DNA of 64,000 bases from positions 1-64,000 of the forward strand of contig JBGUEQ010000019.1 of the NCBI GenBank assembly GCA_041821265.1, given 5' to 3'. Within the stretch, counting starts at the first letter, position 1; each line of letters opens with the position of its first letter. This document shows positions 16,060-24,868 of the stretch, piece by piece. Both the position numbers and the translations under genes were made by a program. The notes beneath the pieces are model-generated. The model did no database searches, had not been told where the DNA came from, and saw only the letters and a list, made by a program, of their open reading frames with translations. Origin of the DNA: Lachnotalea sp041821265 (GTDB lineage: Bacteria > Bacillota > Clostridia > Lachnospirales > Lachnospiraceae).

Positions 16060-17616
16060 TTGGAGCTTATTAAAAAAAATATACATATGAATGGATTAAA
16101 AGGAAAAGCTGTGAACCAAATTACGTTAGAGGATGATTATAATGTACCAGATAGCAAAGCAGATGTACTTAATATAATCCAAGAAAATAGTAATATAGAT
16201 ATTACAGAAGTAAAAGCTGCAGATGGTCATGCGCTTGTAAGAGGAAAATTAAAATTTAAAATATTATATGTTAGTGATTCATCAGAAGATAAAATACAAA
16301 GCTTATCAGGAGAAATACCATTTGAAGAAACGATTAATATCGAAGGAGCAGAAGATGGTGACAGTATTAAAATTAAATGGGAAACAGAAGATTTTAATGT
16401 TTCAATGATAAACTCGAGAAAAATCAGTATAAAGGCAATTATTACATTTATTCTTATGGTTGAGCAAATCGTAGATGAGCAAACTACGGTAGACATATCC
16501 GGGGAAAATGATGTGCAATGCTTGAATAAGGGGTTAGACATTGTAGAGCTAGCAGTGAACAAGAAAGACATTTTTAGGATTAAAGATGAAATAACAGTTA
16601 ATTCAAATAAACCCAATATATATGAAATTGTTTGGACTAGTGTACAATTAAGAAATACGGAAATTAAGCTTATGGATAATACCATTTCAATTAAGGGAGA
16701 TTTAGATATATTTGTATTATACAAAGGAGAGGACGAGGAAAGATCGCTTCAATGGATGGAGACAACATTGCCATTTAGTGGAACCGTAGATTGCAGTGGC
16801 TGCCACAGCGATATGATAAGTGACGTAGATGTGTCCATAGACCACAGTGATATTGAAGCAAAACCAGATTATGATGGCGAACAAAGACTAATTAATCTAG
16901 ATGGAGCGCTAAATCTGGATATAAAATTGTATGAAGAAAATCATGTTGATATTGTATCGGATGTTTATTCACCACAAATGGAATTAACGGCGGTTACGCA
17001 AAAAGGCAATTTTGAAAGTCTTGTTGTTAAAAATTTTGCTAAATTACGAGTAACAGATAAAATTAAAATTCAAAACAATCAATCTAGAATTTTACAAATT
17101 TGCCACAGCACCGGAAATGTAAAGGTAGATGAAGTGATTCCATTAGAAGATGCCGTGAGCGTAGAGGGCGTAATAGAAGTCTGTATTTTATACATAACTG
17201 CAGATGATACGGTTCCATATAATGTAGTAAAAGGAGTGATACCTTTTAATCACATTGTGGAAGCAAAAGGCATGAATGAAAGTTCCGTATATAATGTGAA
17301 AGCAGATTTAGAGCAACTTTCTAGCACGATGTTGGATAGTGAAGAAATAGAAGTGAAAGCAGTTATTAATCTAAATGCAATTGTGTTGAATAAAGTAGTG
17401 GAAGATATTATTACTGAGGTGAATGAGTCACCACTTGATTACTCTAAGTTAGAGACATTACCAGGAATTGTTGGCTATATTGTTAAAAACGATGACACAT
17501 TGTGGAAACTGGCTAAGAAATACTATACAACAGTGGATAAGATCAAGGAGACCAACGATATGAACAATGATTTCGTAAAAGTGGGAGATAGTTTACTGAT
17601 TGTTAAAAATGTATAA
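16060..17616 (+). CDS. DUF3794 repeat protein with C-terminal LysM domain
   Basis: A 518-residue protein with three DUF3794/SipL-type beta domains (about 20-160, 180-310, 330-455) and a LysM domain at about 470-516 (YIVKNDDTLWKLAKKYYTTVDKIKETN...GDSLLIV). This layout is that of spore envelope proteins such as SipL, which places it in spore coat assembly, where LysM may touch the cortex or the coat-morphogenetic partner. I use the TTG at 16060 as the start because GGAGGGG lies 7 bases ahead; an earlier in-frame TTG overlaps that site. Confidence 0.82.
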   Translation: MELIKKNIHMNGLKGKAVNQITLEDDYNVPDSKADVLNIIQENSNIDITEVKAADGHALVRGKLKFKILYVSDSSEDKIQSLSGEIPFEETINIEGAEDGDSIKIKWETEDFNVSMINSRKISIKAIITFILMVEQIVDEQTTVDISGENDVQCLNKGLDIVELAVNKKDIFRIKDEITVNSNKPNIYEIVWTSVQLRNTEIKLMDNTISIKGDLDIFVLYKGEDEERSLQWMETTLPFSGTVDCSGCHSDMISDVDVSIDHSDIEAKPDYDGEQRLINLDGALNLDIKLYEENHVDIVSDVYSPQMELTAVTQKGNFESLVVKNFAKLRVTDKIKIQNNQSRILQICHSTGNVKVDEVIPLEDAVSVEGVIEVCILYITADDTVPYNVVKGVIPFNHIVEAKGMNESSVYNVKADLEQLSSTMLDSEEIEVKAVINLNAIVLNKVVEDIITEVNESPLDYSKLETLPGIVGYIVKNDDTLWKLAKKYYTTVDKIKETNDMNNDFVKVGDSLLIVKNV

Positions 17617-17642
17617 TTAGCAGGAGTTATAAATTATGATAT

Positions 17643-17693
17643 AAAAAGCTATTATAAAACTAACAGGTTACGTTAGAATTGTAATAGCTTTTT
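17643..17693 (+). terminator. Terminator after the DUF3794-LysM gene
   Basis: Arms 17643-17656 and 17681-17693 (AAAAAGCTATTA type) enclose a further small stem CTAAC/GTTAG and end in a T run. Confidence 0.8.
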
Positions 17694-17748
17694 ACTTGAT
17701 ATGATGAAAGTTCAACGAATTTCTCTATAATTAGAAGGTATTACATGC

Positions 17749-17804
17749 CTAAATGCAATTTCATGCATTTTGTGTACATCGCAAAGCGGTAACTATGAAG
17801 GTAC
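17749..17804 (+). repeat. Dispersed repeat, copy 2 (pair of 5038-5095)
   Basis: Aligns over its length with the reverse complement of 5038-5095, sharing the hairpin CTAAATGCAA..TGCATTT, then GTGTRCATCGCA and TAACTATGAAGGTAC. It sits in the space between the LysM gene and the minus-strand gene that follows. Confidence 0.65.
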
Positions 17805-17825
17805 TGAATAGTTACGAAAAACTAA

Positions 17826-18467
17826 CTATTCAGCGTCAGTAGTATTGCTAGAAGTACCAGATTCCTCACGCCAAGCATCAAATTTCTCCATAACGGCATC
17901 ATAAGTTTTTGAAGATATTTCAGGTAAATCTTTTCCCCAAGCTTTCGTAGCTTCATTATATCCTTTTACAAAAGCTTCTTGCATTGCATCGATTTTAGAA
18001 GGATCGCCTCCAGTCAATGCTTTAGCAAATGAAAAAATACGCTCAGAGGTTTGGTTGACACCCCAATACCCATCTTCAGAAATTTCTTCTGTAGCAGCAT
18101 CAGCGGTCTCTTGATCTACAGTAATATCACCTTTTTGCAGTAAACTCCATATGTCATCAATATTATTCGAAACGCTTCCTTGCTTAGAGATTAATTTATA
18201 TACCAAATCTTGCAATTGGTTAAGACGAGCATCCGAATCAGATTTTAACTGATTTACAAGATTCGTATTTTGCGTATAAAGACCTTTTACAGTTGTAGAT
18301 TCAGGTTTTTCATATATGACACCAGATTTTTGTTCAGTAAGGTGAGACGTAGTGTCTTCTGATTTTTTAGTAGCTTTTTCTGAGTCAGTATTTTTGCTTG
18401 AAGTAGTAGTATTAATTGAAGTAATTGAAGTAATTGAAGTGGTTTTTATAATTCCGTTTATATCCAT
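17826..18467 (-). CDS. Conserved protein of unknown function, Ser/Thr-rich N-terminus
   Basis: A 213-residue soluble protein with no signal peptide or membrane span. Residues 1-50 are Ser/Thr/Ile-rich and contain a (Ile-Thr-Ser) repeat coded by three perfect 9-base units. A predicted helix follows at about 65-95. The C-terminal part is the conserved-looking region: DGYWGVNQTSERIFSFAKALTG at about 137-158, then MQEAFVKGYNEATKAWG and ISSKTYDAVMEKFDAW. I do not recognise a named family with confidence. It diverges from ispE with a ribosome site GGAGGG before the ATG. Confidence 0.6.
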   Translation of the reverse strand: MDINGIIKTTSITSITSINTTTSSKNTDSEKATKKSEDTTSHLTEQKSGVIYEKPESTTVKGLYTQNTNLVNQLKSDSDARLNQLQDLVYKLISKQGSVSNNIDDIWSLLQKGDITVDQETADAATEEISEDGYWGVNQTSERIFSFAKALTGGDPSKIDAMQEAFVKGYNEATKAWGKDLPEISSKTYDAVMEKFDAWREESGTSSNTTDAE

Positions 18468-18551
18468 AATATTTACCCTCCTTGGTAATGAAAAGATACA
18501 CTAGTTATATAATAATATCGTCCATTGTCGTAAAATACTTAACCACAAACA

Positions 18552-18580
18552 TTGCAATTTTAAAAAAACATGGTTATAAT
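18552..18580 (+). promoter_or_regulatory. Promoter of ispE
   Basis: TTGCAA and TATAAT are separated by 17 bases, 52 bases before the ispE start codon. Confidence 0.7.
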
Positions 18581-18631
18581 GTATACAGAATACAACATTA
18601 TTATAGGGAGTTAAAACGCTGGAGGAAAGTG

Positions 18632-19504
18632 ATGGAACAAATTAAACTAAAGGCACTTGCTAAGATTAATTTAGGTCTCGACGTTGTTAGGAAAAGAGAA
18701 GATGGTTATCATGAAGTGCGTATGATTATGCAGACAATTAATATGTATGATAAGATAACGATTAAAAAAATTAATGAACATGATATTAAAGTGAAAACAA
18801 ATTTATATTATTTACCTAATAATGAAAATAACTTAGTGTACAAAGCGGCCAAATTATTGTTGGATGAATTTGAAATACAACAAGGGGTAAGTATTAACCT
18901 TGAAAAATATATTCCAGTAGCGGCCGGTATGGCGGGTGGAAGTTCAGACGCAGCGGCGGTTTTGATTGGTGTTAACAAAATGTTTAAACTAGCTTTAACT
19001 AGAAAACAATTAATGGAACGCGGTGTTAAAATTGGTGCAGATGTACCCTATTGCATCATGCGTGGTACAGCGTTAGCAGAAGGTATTGGAGAGGTTCTTA
19101 CCTCGCTGAAACCAATACCAAAGTGTTATGTACTGATAGCAAAACCAGGAATTAGTGTATCAACAAAATTTGTTTATGGGAATTTGAGAGCCAATGAGAT
19201 TGTAAATCATCCAGACATAGATGGCATGATAGAAGCAATTGACCAGGGCGATTTATCTGGTATTACGGATAAAATGGCTAATGTTTTAGAGGATGTTACT
19301 ATCAAAGAATATCCTGTAATAGATGAAATTAAAAATATGATGAAGAAGAATGGCGCATTAAATGCAATGATGAGTGGAAGCGGCCCAACTGTGTTTGGGA
19401 TTTTTAATGACTATGAAAAAGCTAAAATAGCTTGTCAAGTTATAAATTCAAATCCAATTGTAAAGCAAGTGTATCTAACAAGTGTATATAATAATAGGAG
19501 GTAA
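18632..19504 (+). CDS. ispE: 4-diphosphocytidyl-2-C-methyl-D-erythritol kinase
   Basis: Phosphorylates the 2-hydroxyl of CDP-methylerythritol in the MEP route to isoprenoids. The 290-residue GHMP kinase has the ALAKINLGLDV start with catalytic Lys, the ATP loop PVAAGMAGGSSDAAA, an Asp-containing GADVPYC stretch, and the SGSGPTVFG motif. I place the start at the ATG at 18632 (MEQIKLKAL), six bases after GGAGGAAAG; the open frame upstream overlaps the promoter. The stop lies six bases before the GntR gene, so the two are probably cotranscribed. Confidence 0.93.
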   Translation: MEQIKLKALAKINLGLDVVRKREDGYHEVRMIMQTINMYDKITIKKINEHDIKVKTNLYYLPNNENNLVYKAAKLLLDEFEIQQGVSINLEKYIPVAAGMAGGSSDAAAVLIGVNKMFKLALTRKQLMERGVKIGADVPYCIMRGTALAEGIGEVLTSLKPIPKCYVLIAKPGISVSTKFVYGNLRANEIVNHPDIDGMIEAIDQGDLSGITDKMANVLEDVTIKEYPVIDEIKNMMKKNGALNAMMSGSGPTVFGIFNDYEKAKIACQVINSNPIVKQVYLTSVYNNRR

Positions 19505-19510
19505 GTTCTA

Positions 19511-20185
19511 ATGAATGACAGTTTAAAAGTAAATATCAACGAATATTTGCCACTTAGAGATGTTGTATTTAATACATTAAGACAGGCTATATTAAAAGGT
19601 GAATTAAAACCAGGAGAGCGTTTGATGGAAATTCAATTGGCTCAAAGATTAGGTGTTAGTAGAACACCAATTAGAGAAGCAATCAGGAAGTTAGAACTAG
19701 AAGGCTTAGTTACTATGGTTCCAAGAAAAGGTGCAGAGGTAGCTAAAATAACTGAAAAAAGTTTGAGAGATGTGCTGGAAGTAAGAAAAGCACTTGAAGA
19801 GCTTGCTATGCAGATTGCTTGTGATAAGGTAAATGATGACACGTTATATGATTTGGTTGTTGCGCTTGAAGATTTTAAAAAAGCGATTAACTCAAAAGAA
19901 TTAACAGCTATAGCAGAAGCGGACGTTAATTTTCATGATGTAATATATAATTCTACGAATAATGAGAAATTGATACAGATATTAAATAATCTTCGCGAAC
20001 AAATGTATCGATATAGAATAGAATATATCAAGGATTACAGCAGTCATGAAAGAATTATTGAAGAACATGAAATGATGATAGAGTGTTTAAGAAAACAAGA
20101 TAAAGATAGAGCGACAGTAATTATATGCAATCATATTGATAACCAAGAAATGGCTGTCATTAATAGTATTAAAGAAAGCGAATAA
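19511..20185 (+). CDS. GntR family regulator, FadR/FCD subfamily
   Basis: A 224-residue regulator with a winged-helix domain at about 10-75 (LRQAILKGELKPGERLMEIQLAQRLGVSRTPIREAIRKLELEGL) and an all-helical FCD ligand domain at about 90-215, including the metal-binding-type pattern with FHDVIY and HERIIEEH. It lies six bases after ispE, and its ribosome site AGGAGG overlaps the ispE end. The ligand is unknown; FCD proteins usually respond to organic or sugar acids. Confidence 0.85.
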   Translation: MNDSLKVNINEYLPLRDVVFNTLRQAILKGELKPGERLMEIQLAQRLGVSRTPIREAIRKLELEGLVTMVPRKGAEVAKITEKSLRDVLEVRKALEELAMQIACDKVNDDTLYDLVVALEDFKKAINSKELTAIAEADVNFHDVIYNSTNNEKLIQILNNLREQMYRYRIEYIKDYSSHERIIEEHEMMIECLRKQDKDRATVIICNHIDNQEMAVINSIKESE

Positions 20186-20237
20186 GTAAGTAAGTTTATG
20201 TCAATACTTCCAATATATTACATATGGAGGTTTTGAG

Positions 20238-20933
20238 ATGAAAAAAATAAAAAAATTTATTATTCTAATTGCGGTGTTTATGATTGCAATTTTAATGATG
20301 GGTCAAATGAATTTTGGCAAAGCAAATGGAATGCTAACCAATTATCAAAAGCAACAAAATTATCAAAAGCAAGAAAATTTGCAAAATACGCTTGCTCAAA
20401 AAATAATTCGTTTTCACGTTATTGCAGATAATGATAGTGATGCTTCTCAACAGCTAAAAATAAAGGTAAAAGATAAAACACTTGTGTATTTGAAGACGCT
20501 TTTCACTGGAAAAGAAGATTTAGAAACTACACGTGAAATTATTGAAGAAAATTTATCCAATATAGAAAATTTTGCATTAGCGGTTGTTAAAAGCGAAGGA
20601 TATGAATATAATGTAAGTGCAGGACTTGAAACCTGTTATTTTCCGATAAAGGAATATGGAAGCCTTATATTTCCAGCTGGATACTATAAAGCACTTAGGA
20701 TAAAACTGGGGAAGGCCGAAGGTAGGAATTGGTGGTGTGTCATGTATCCCAATTTGTGTTTTGTAGATGGTACATATGCAGTTGTAAGTGATGAAGTGAA
20801 AGAAACATTAGCAGGTATGCTAACACCTGAAGAATACCATATGCTTTTAGATGGAAGTAAAACAAAAGTATCTTTTAAATATTTAGACGATATTAAAGAT
20901 TTCATTAAAAAAAATAATATAAAGATTCCTTAG
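20238..20933 (+). CDS. spoIIR: Stage II sporulation protein R
   Basis: A 231-residue forespore signalling protein that in Bacillus triggers SpoIIGA to process pro-sigma-E in the mother cell. It has an N-terminal membrane or signal segment at about 7-23, then the family signature IIRFHVIADNDSDASQQLKIKVKD, and a WWCVMYPNLCF stretch. A Gln/Asn-rich linker with two copies of NYQKQ lies after the membrane segment. It follows the GntR gene by 52 bases. Confidence 0.92.
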   Translation: MKKIKKFIILIAVFMIAILMMGQMNFGKANGMLTNYQKQQNYQKQENLQNTLAQKIIRFHVIADNDSDASQQLKIKVKDKTLVYLKTLFTGKEDLETTREIIEENLSNIENFALAVVKSEGYEYNVSAGLETCYFPIKEYGSLIFPAGYYKALRIKLGKAEGRNWWCVMYPNLCFVDGTYAVVSDEVKETLAGMLTPEEYHMLLDGSKTKVSFKYLDDIKDFIKKNNIKIP

Positions 20934-21015
20934 AAAAATAAATAATTTTTATTTAGCCTGCCACTTATCCCAATAAGTCAGCTTTAGTTAAATGGAAGGT
21001 AGTTTGGAGGATAGA

Positions 21016-21858
21016 ATGAGTTTAATCATGAATGAAATAGAGGAGCCTGATTATGAGGCATCAATAGGAGTGTTTGACTCAGGAGTGGGCGGACTAACCG
21101 TAGCAAGAGAAATTATGCGACAGATGCCAAATGAACGTATTATATATTTTGGAGATACAGCGCGAGTTCCTTATGGAGGAAAATCTCAAACTATAATTAT
21201 AAAATATTCCAGACAAATTGTAAGATTTCTTAAAACCAAGAAGGTTAAAGCAATTGTTGTTGCGTGTAATACGGCTAGTGCATATGCGCTTGATACATTA
21301 GAAGCTGAAATTGATATTCCGATTATTGGTGTAGTAAAACCAGGTGCCAAAGTTGCAGCAGAATCTACGCGAAATGGAATTATTGGTGTGACAGGAACGG
21401 AAGGTACTATTAATAGCGGAATCTATTCAGAGTTTTTACATATTAGAAATAAAGATTTGACGGTCATTGGTAAGGCATGTCCATTATTTGTTCCACTGGT
21501 AGAAGAAGGTTGGATAAAAGATAGCATTACGGAAGAAGTGGCATATCGCTATTTAAGTGAATTAAAAGAGTCTGGAATTGACACTTTGATTTTAGGTTGC
21601 ACCCATTATCCATTGATTCGTTCTACGGTTAGAAAAGTGATAGGTGAGGGCGTTACACTAGTGAATCCAGCTTATGAAACTGCGCGTGAACTTAAGGTGT
21701 TATTAGAAAAATATCATCTTCTTAATAGGACGGAAAATGATGGAATGGGACATGAATTTTATGTCAGTGATGCGCCTGATAAGTTCAAACAATTTGCAAA
21801 TTCAATTTTGCCATATGAGATAGAAACGACAAAACTAATTAATATTGATGAATTTTAG
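21016..21858 (+). CDS. murI: Glutamate racemase
   Basis: Makes D-glutamate for peptidoglycan. The 280-residue protein has the two catalytic cysteines in VVACNTASA and LGCTHYPLI, the IGVFDSGVGGLTV start, and the FGDTARVPYG loop. I use the ATG at 21016 because GGAGG ends five bases ahead; an earlier in-frame ATG at 20992 has no good site. It lies in a run of plus-strand genes with spoIIR and the DUF1934 gene. Confidence 0.93.
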   Translation: MSLIMNEIEEPDYEASIGVFDSGVGGLTVAREIMRQMPNERIIYFGDTARVPYGGKSQTIIIKYSRQIVRFLKTKKVKAIVVACNTASAYALDTLEAEIDIPIIGVVKPGAKVAAESTRNGIIGVTGTEGTINSGIYSEFLHIRNKDLTVIGKACPLFVPLVEEGWIKDSITEEVAYRYLSELKESGIDTLILGCTHYPLIRSTVRKVIGEGVTLVNPAYETARELKVLLEKYHLLNRTENDGMGHEFYVSDAPDKFKQFANSILPYEIETTKLINIDEF

Positions 21859-21925
21859 GTGATTGAGTGAAGCAAACTTCACGATTACGGTTAGGTGCAT
21901 ATAAGTGCACGATTGGGGGCAATAA

Positions 21926-22387
21926 ATGACAAAAGAAGTAATACTAAGTATAGCAGGACTTCAATTTGAAAATACAGAAGTAGATACAAGAGAACCGGTT
22001 GAAGTTGTTACGGTTGGAGAATACTATAATAAGAATGGCAAACATTATATTATGTATAATGAAGTGACGGAAGGCTTTGAGGGCAATACAAAAAACACGG
22101 TAAAAATTACGGAAGAATCCTTAGATATTATGAAAAAAGGTGTAACAAACGTGCATATGGTATTTGAGCGAGATAAGAAGAACTTGACCTGTTATAACAC
22201 TCCTTATGGAAATCTTATGATAGGAATTGCTGCAAAAAATGTTGAAATTAAGGAAGAAGAAGAAAATATAGATGTAAGTGTTGATTATGCATTGGATGTA
22301 AATTATGAACATTTGGCTGATTGTCAAATTTCAATTAATATAAAGTCTAAAAACGCAAAAGATTTTTCTTTGGAACAACAAAAGTAA
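21926..22387 (+). CDS. DUF1934 (YwiB-like) beta-barrel protein
   Basis: A 153-residue soluble protein fitting the DUF1934 pattern: alternating strands in VVTVGEYYNKNGKHYIMYNEV, MVFERDKKNLTCYNTPYGNLMIGI, and VDYALDVNYEHLADCQISINIK. Related to the lipocalin-like YwiB of Bacillus; the function is unknown. GGGGG lies seven bases before the ATG. Confidence 0.8.
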   Translation: MTKEVILSIAGLQFENTEVDTREPVEVVTVGEYYNKNGKHYIMYNEVTEGFEGNTKNTVKITEESLDIMKKGVTNVHMVFERDKKNLTCYNTPYGNLMIGIAAKNVEIKEEEENIDVSVDYALDVNYEHLADCQISINIKSKNAKDFSLEQQK

Positions 22388-22454
22388 CAAAACAGGAACG
22401 ATGTTATGAAAATCACATATGTTATTATAAAACTATAATTTGAGGCTTTAAATA

Positions 22455-23750
22455 ATGAGTTATTTTGATGATGCAGGGAATATGTCGCCTTATTTTCAAC
22501 CATTTAACTTGGCACCAACACAGTTTTCAACACAGAGTTTGGGACAGATTCGAGTGCGCTGCACCACACTTGGATTAATTCCTATTGAAAACGCCACTGT
22601 AGTAATAACATATCCAGAACAACCAACCAATATAATAGAACAATTAATTACAAATAGTTCAGGCTTGACTAACATAGTATTTTTGCCTGCTCCTAACATA
22701 GATTATAGTCTAGAGCCATCTTCTGTAAGACCGTATTCCTTATATGATATTAGGGTTAACGCATTGGGTTATGAAACTGCGATTTTTTATAATATTGAAA
22801 TACTTGCAGATATAATTTCGGATCAGAATGTAACACTTAACCCATTGCTAAAGGGAGAAGATGAAACAGAAAAATTCATCATATCACCCCATACACTTTA
22901 TGGAGAATATCCACCGAAAATTCCAGAAGCTGAAATAAAGCCTGTGGAGGAATCAGGTGAAGTTGTTTTGAGTCAGGTTGTTATTCCAGAATTTGTTATA
23001 GTTCATGATGGAATACCAACGAGTGAGGCGCCCAATTACTGGGTGAAATTTCGAGATTATATAAAAAACGTAGTTTGTAGTGAAATATATGCGACTTGGC
23101 CAGAGTCGACTATTTACGCTAATGTGTTAGCAATTTTGTCATTTACCTTAAACCGTGTGTACACAGAATGGTATTTTAATAAAGGATTTGATTTTACTAT
23201 TACTTCTTCAACTGCTTATGATCACAAATGGATTAATGGCAGGAATATTTATCAAAATATTAGTTTTATAGTTGATTCGGTTTTTGTGAATTACTTATCC
23301 TTTCCAAGTGTAAAACAGCCAATACTTACACAGTATTGTGATGGAAATAGAATTCAGTGCCCTAAATGGATGTCACAATGGGGATCGAAATCATTAGGTG
23401 ACGACGGATATTCTGCCATTGAAATCATTAGAAATTATTATGGAGACTCTATGTATATTAATACGGCTACACAGGTTTCTGGTGTTCCTGTATCATGGAA
23501 TAACAAGGATTTAGTGATTGGGTCTCGTGGAGATAGTGTCAAGACAATCCAAGAACAGTTAAATAAAATTGCAAGTGCATATCCAGCCATACCAAAATTA
23601 AGTGTAGATGGTATCTATGGACCTAAGACTTCGGCATCTGTTAAAGTCTTTCAAAGTGTTTTTTCTTTGCCAGAAACTGGGGTTGTGGATCGGGCGACGT
23701 GGTATAAAATATCGCAAATTTATGTTGGGGTAAGTAAAATGATACAATGA
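22455..23750 (+). CDS. Three-domain cell-wall protein: carboxypeptidase-regulatory-like, SpoIID-like, peptidoglycan-binding
   Basis: A 431-residue protein without signal peptide. Residues about 30-130 look like a beta-sandwich of the carboxypeptidase-regulatory type (GQIRVRCTTLGLIPIENATVVI). Residues about 190-345 resemble SpoIID (VKFRDYIKNVVCSEI, then WMSQWGSKSLGDDGYSAIEI, IRNYYGDSMYI). Residues about 352-425 are a peptidoglycan-binding domain 1 (GSRGDSVKTIQEQLN, VDGIYGPKTSASVKVFQ). This suggests a spore or cell-wall role. The ribosome site is weak (GAGG nine bases before the ATG). Confidence 0.7.
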   Translation: MSYFDDAGNMSPYFQPFNLAPTQFSTQSLGQIRVRCTTLGLIPIENATVVITYPEQPTNIIEQLITNSSGLTNIVFLPAPNIDYSLEPSSVRPYSLYDIRVNALGYETAIFYNIEILADIISDQNVTLNPLLKGEDETEKFIISPHTLYGEYPPKIPEAEIKPVEESGEVVLSQVVIPEFVIVHDGIPTSEAPNYWVKFRDYIKNVVCSEIYATWPESTIYANVLAILSFTLNRVYTEWYFNKGFDFTITSSTAYDHKWINGRNIYQNISFIVDSVFVNYLSFPSVKQPILTQYCDGNRIQCPKWMSQWGSKSLGDDGYSAIEIIRNYYGDSMYINTATQVSGVPVSWNNKDLVIGSRGDSVKTIQEQLNKIASAYPAIPKLSVDGIYGPKTSASVKVFQSVFSLPETGVVDRATWYKISQIYVGVSKMIQ

Positions 23751-23760
23751 AATGTTCTTA

Positions 23761-23820
23761 TTAAATAAAAAAGGTATTGCATGAGTGAATGAATACTCGT
23801 GCAATACCTTTTTTATTTAA
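23761..23820. terminator. Strong bidirectional terminator
   Basis: A 60-base hairpin whose arms begin with TTAAATAAAAAAGGTATTGCA and its complement, with A-rich and T-rich ends on both strands. It separates two convergent genes. Confidence 0.9.
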
Positions 23821-23854
23821 TAGGAAAACTCTACAAACAGACATTTTATTATGT

Positions 23855-24337
23855 TTATTTTTTTGCTTTAGGTTTTATATATTTGGATGTCATTTTTTTG
23901 AAAAATCCTTGCTTTTTAGCAGGAGGTTCAAGAGGTCCTCGGATGCCTTTTACACTTGTTATGTAAATACCACTAACAACTGCTTTGACTTCCTTTTTAA
24001 CAGGAACAAGATCAAAAATTTTCTCATCACATATTAAAGTCATAACTTTAGGTCCGACTTTAGCTTTAATGATAGGAAGTTTAGAACCACGAAGTAATCG
24101 AGGTGTCTGCTCTAATACTAAAGCAGGTAAACCAGCTTCCTTCAGTTTCAAACGCTTCTTATCAATAATTAACATTGTTACATTCTGTGAAGATGACTCA
24201 ATCTGCTGTTGCTGAGCGGTTTGTTTTTTCTCAAGTCTTTTACCAAAAAAGTATAGACCAACTAAAATTGCTATTAATACAACTACAACAATTATTATAA
24301 TCTTAATTGCCACGAATAAATCCTCCTTAAAATTCAA
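23855..24337 (-). CDS. Small membrane-anchored protein of unknown function
   Basis: A 160-residue protein with one transmembrane helix at about 9-31 (KIIIIVVVVLIAILVGLYFFG), a Gln-rich linker, a compact domain at about 50-125, and a very basic tail (KKQGFFKKMTSKYIKPKAKK). I do not recognise the family with confidence; similar small proteins occur in Lachnospiraceae. AGGAGG precedes the ATG and a good promoter lies at 24388-24416. Confidence 0.65.
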   Translation of the reverse strand: MNFKEDLFVAIKIIIIVVVVLIAILVGLYFFGKRLEKKQTAQQQQIESSSQNVTMLIIDKKRLKLKEAGLPALVLEQTPRLLRGSKLPIIKAKVGPKVMTLICDEKIFDLVPVKKEVKAVVSGIYITSVKGIRGPLEPPAKKQGFFKKMTSKYIKPKAKK

Positions 24338-24387
24338 ATTACATGTGTCTTATGCTATTTGTTATAAAACATACTGACGTAAACTAT

Positions 24388-24416
24388 ATTTTAGCATTGT
24401 TTTAAAAAAAGTTCAA
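24388..24416 (-). promoter_or_regulatory. Promoter of the small membrane protein gene
   Basis: On the minus strand TTGAAC (24416-24411) and TAAAAT (24393-24388) are 17 bases apart. Confidence 0.65.
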
Positions 24417-24423
24417 GTAGTTC

Positions 24424-24467
24424 ATTTGTTAAAAATTTCAGCTTATGATTTGTTAAAAATTTCAGCT
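24424..24467. repeat. Two direct repeats just upstream of a promoter
   Basis: A 20-base unit (ATTTGTTAAAA...TTTCAGCT) occurs perfectly at 24424-24443 and 24448-24467, a 24-base period. It lies directly upstream of the -35 box of the minus-strand gene, so an activator site is possible. The remaining space to 24868 holds the hairpin cluster described separately and no gene. Confidence 0.6.
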
Positions 24468-24571
24468 AAATTTTCACCAAATTTAAATTTGTTTCTATTG
24501 GTTAGCAATCTCTTTTTCTTAAAGTTTAAGGAGATAAATTGATATTTAAATATGGTAGTTTCTCATTAATA

Positions 24572-24751
24572 TAGGATACCAGGGTCAAAAGGTCATGTGT
24601 TTCATGCTAGCATGAAAAAACATGACTTTGGGACCCGCAAAACATGAGAAAGTAGCCCGAACAGGGCGGATTTTGAATGTTTTTAGGATTGTGGGAGCAC
24701 AAAGTGCGTAACGATCCGTAGGTATCAGGTGTCAAAATACCTTTTGACACC
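24572..24751. repeat. Cluster of four hairpins, MITE-like
   Basis: This stretch is richer in GC than its surroundings. It has a long imperfect hairpin at 24582-24636 with the perfect palindrome TTTCATG-CTAG-CATGAAA in its centre, then GCCC/GGGC at about 24655-24667, GATTGT../ACGATC at about 24688-24716, and a perfect 10-base hairpin (GGTGTCAAAA) at 24728-24751. The two ends are partly alike as inverted repeats (AGGGTCAAAAGGT against AGGGTGTCAAAAGGT). No ORF is present. Confidence 0.55.
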
Positions 24752-24868
24752 CTAATCTAATATAGTTATGAATCCCAATTTTCATAGCTTGTGTTGTAAA
24801 TCTAAATATAATATTATATAAAATAGATACTATAAAACAAACAAAATTAAACCGTTAGAGGTAATAGA

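Noticed and set aside
23821..23850. TAATAGGAAAACTCTAC after a terminator, similar to the AT-rich hairpin family
   Set aside because: Only one arm is present, so it cannot be counted as a copy.
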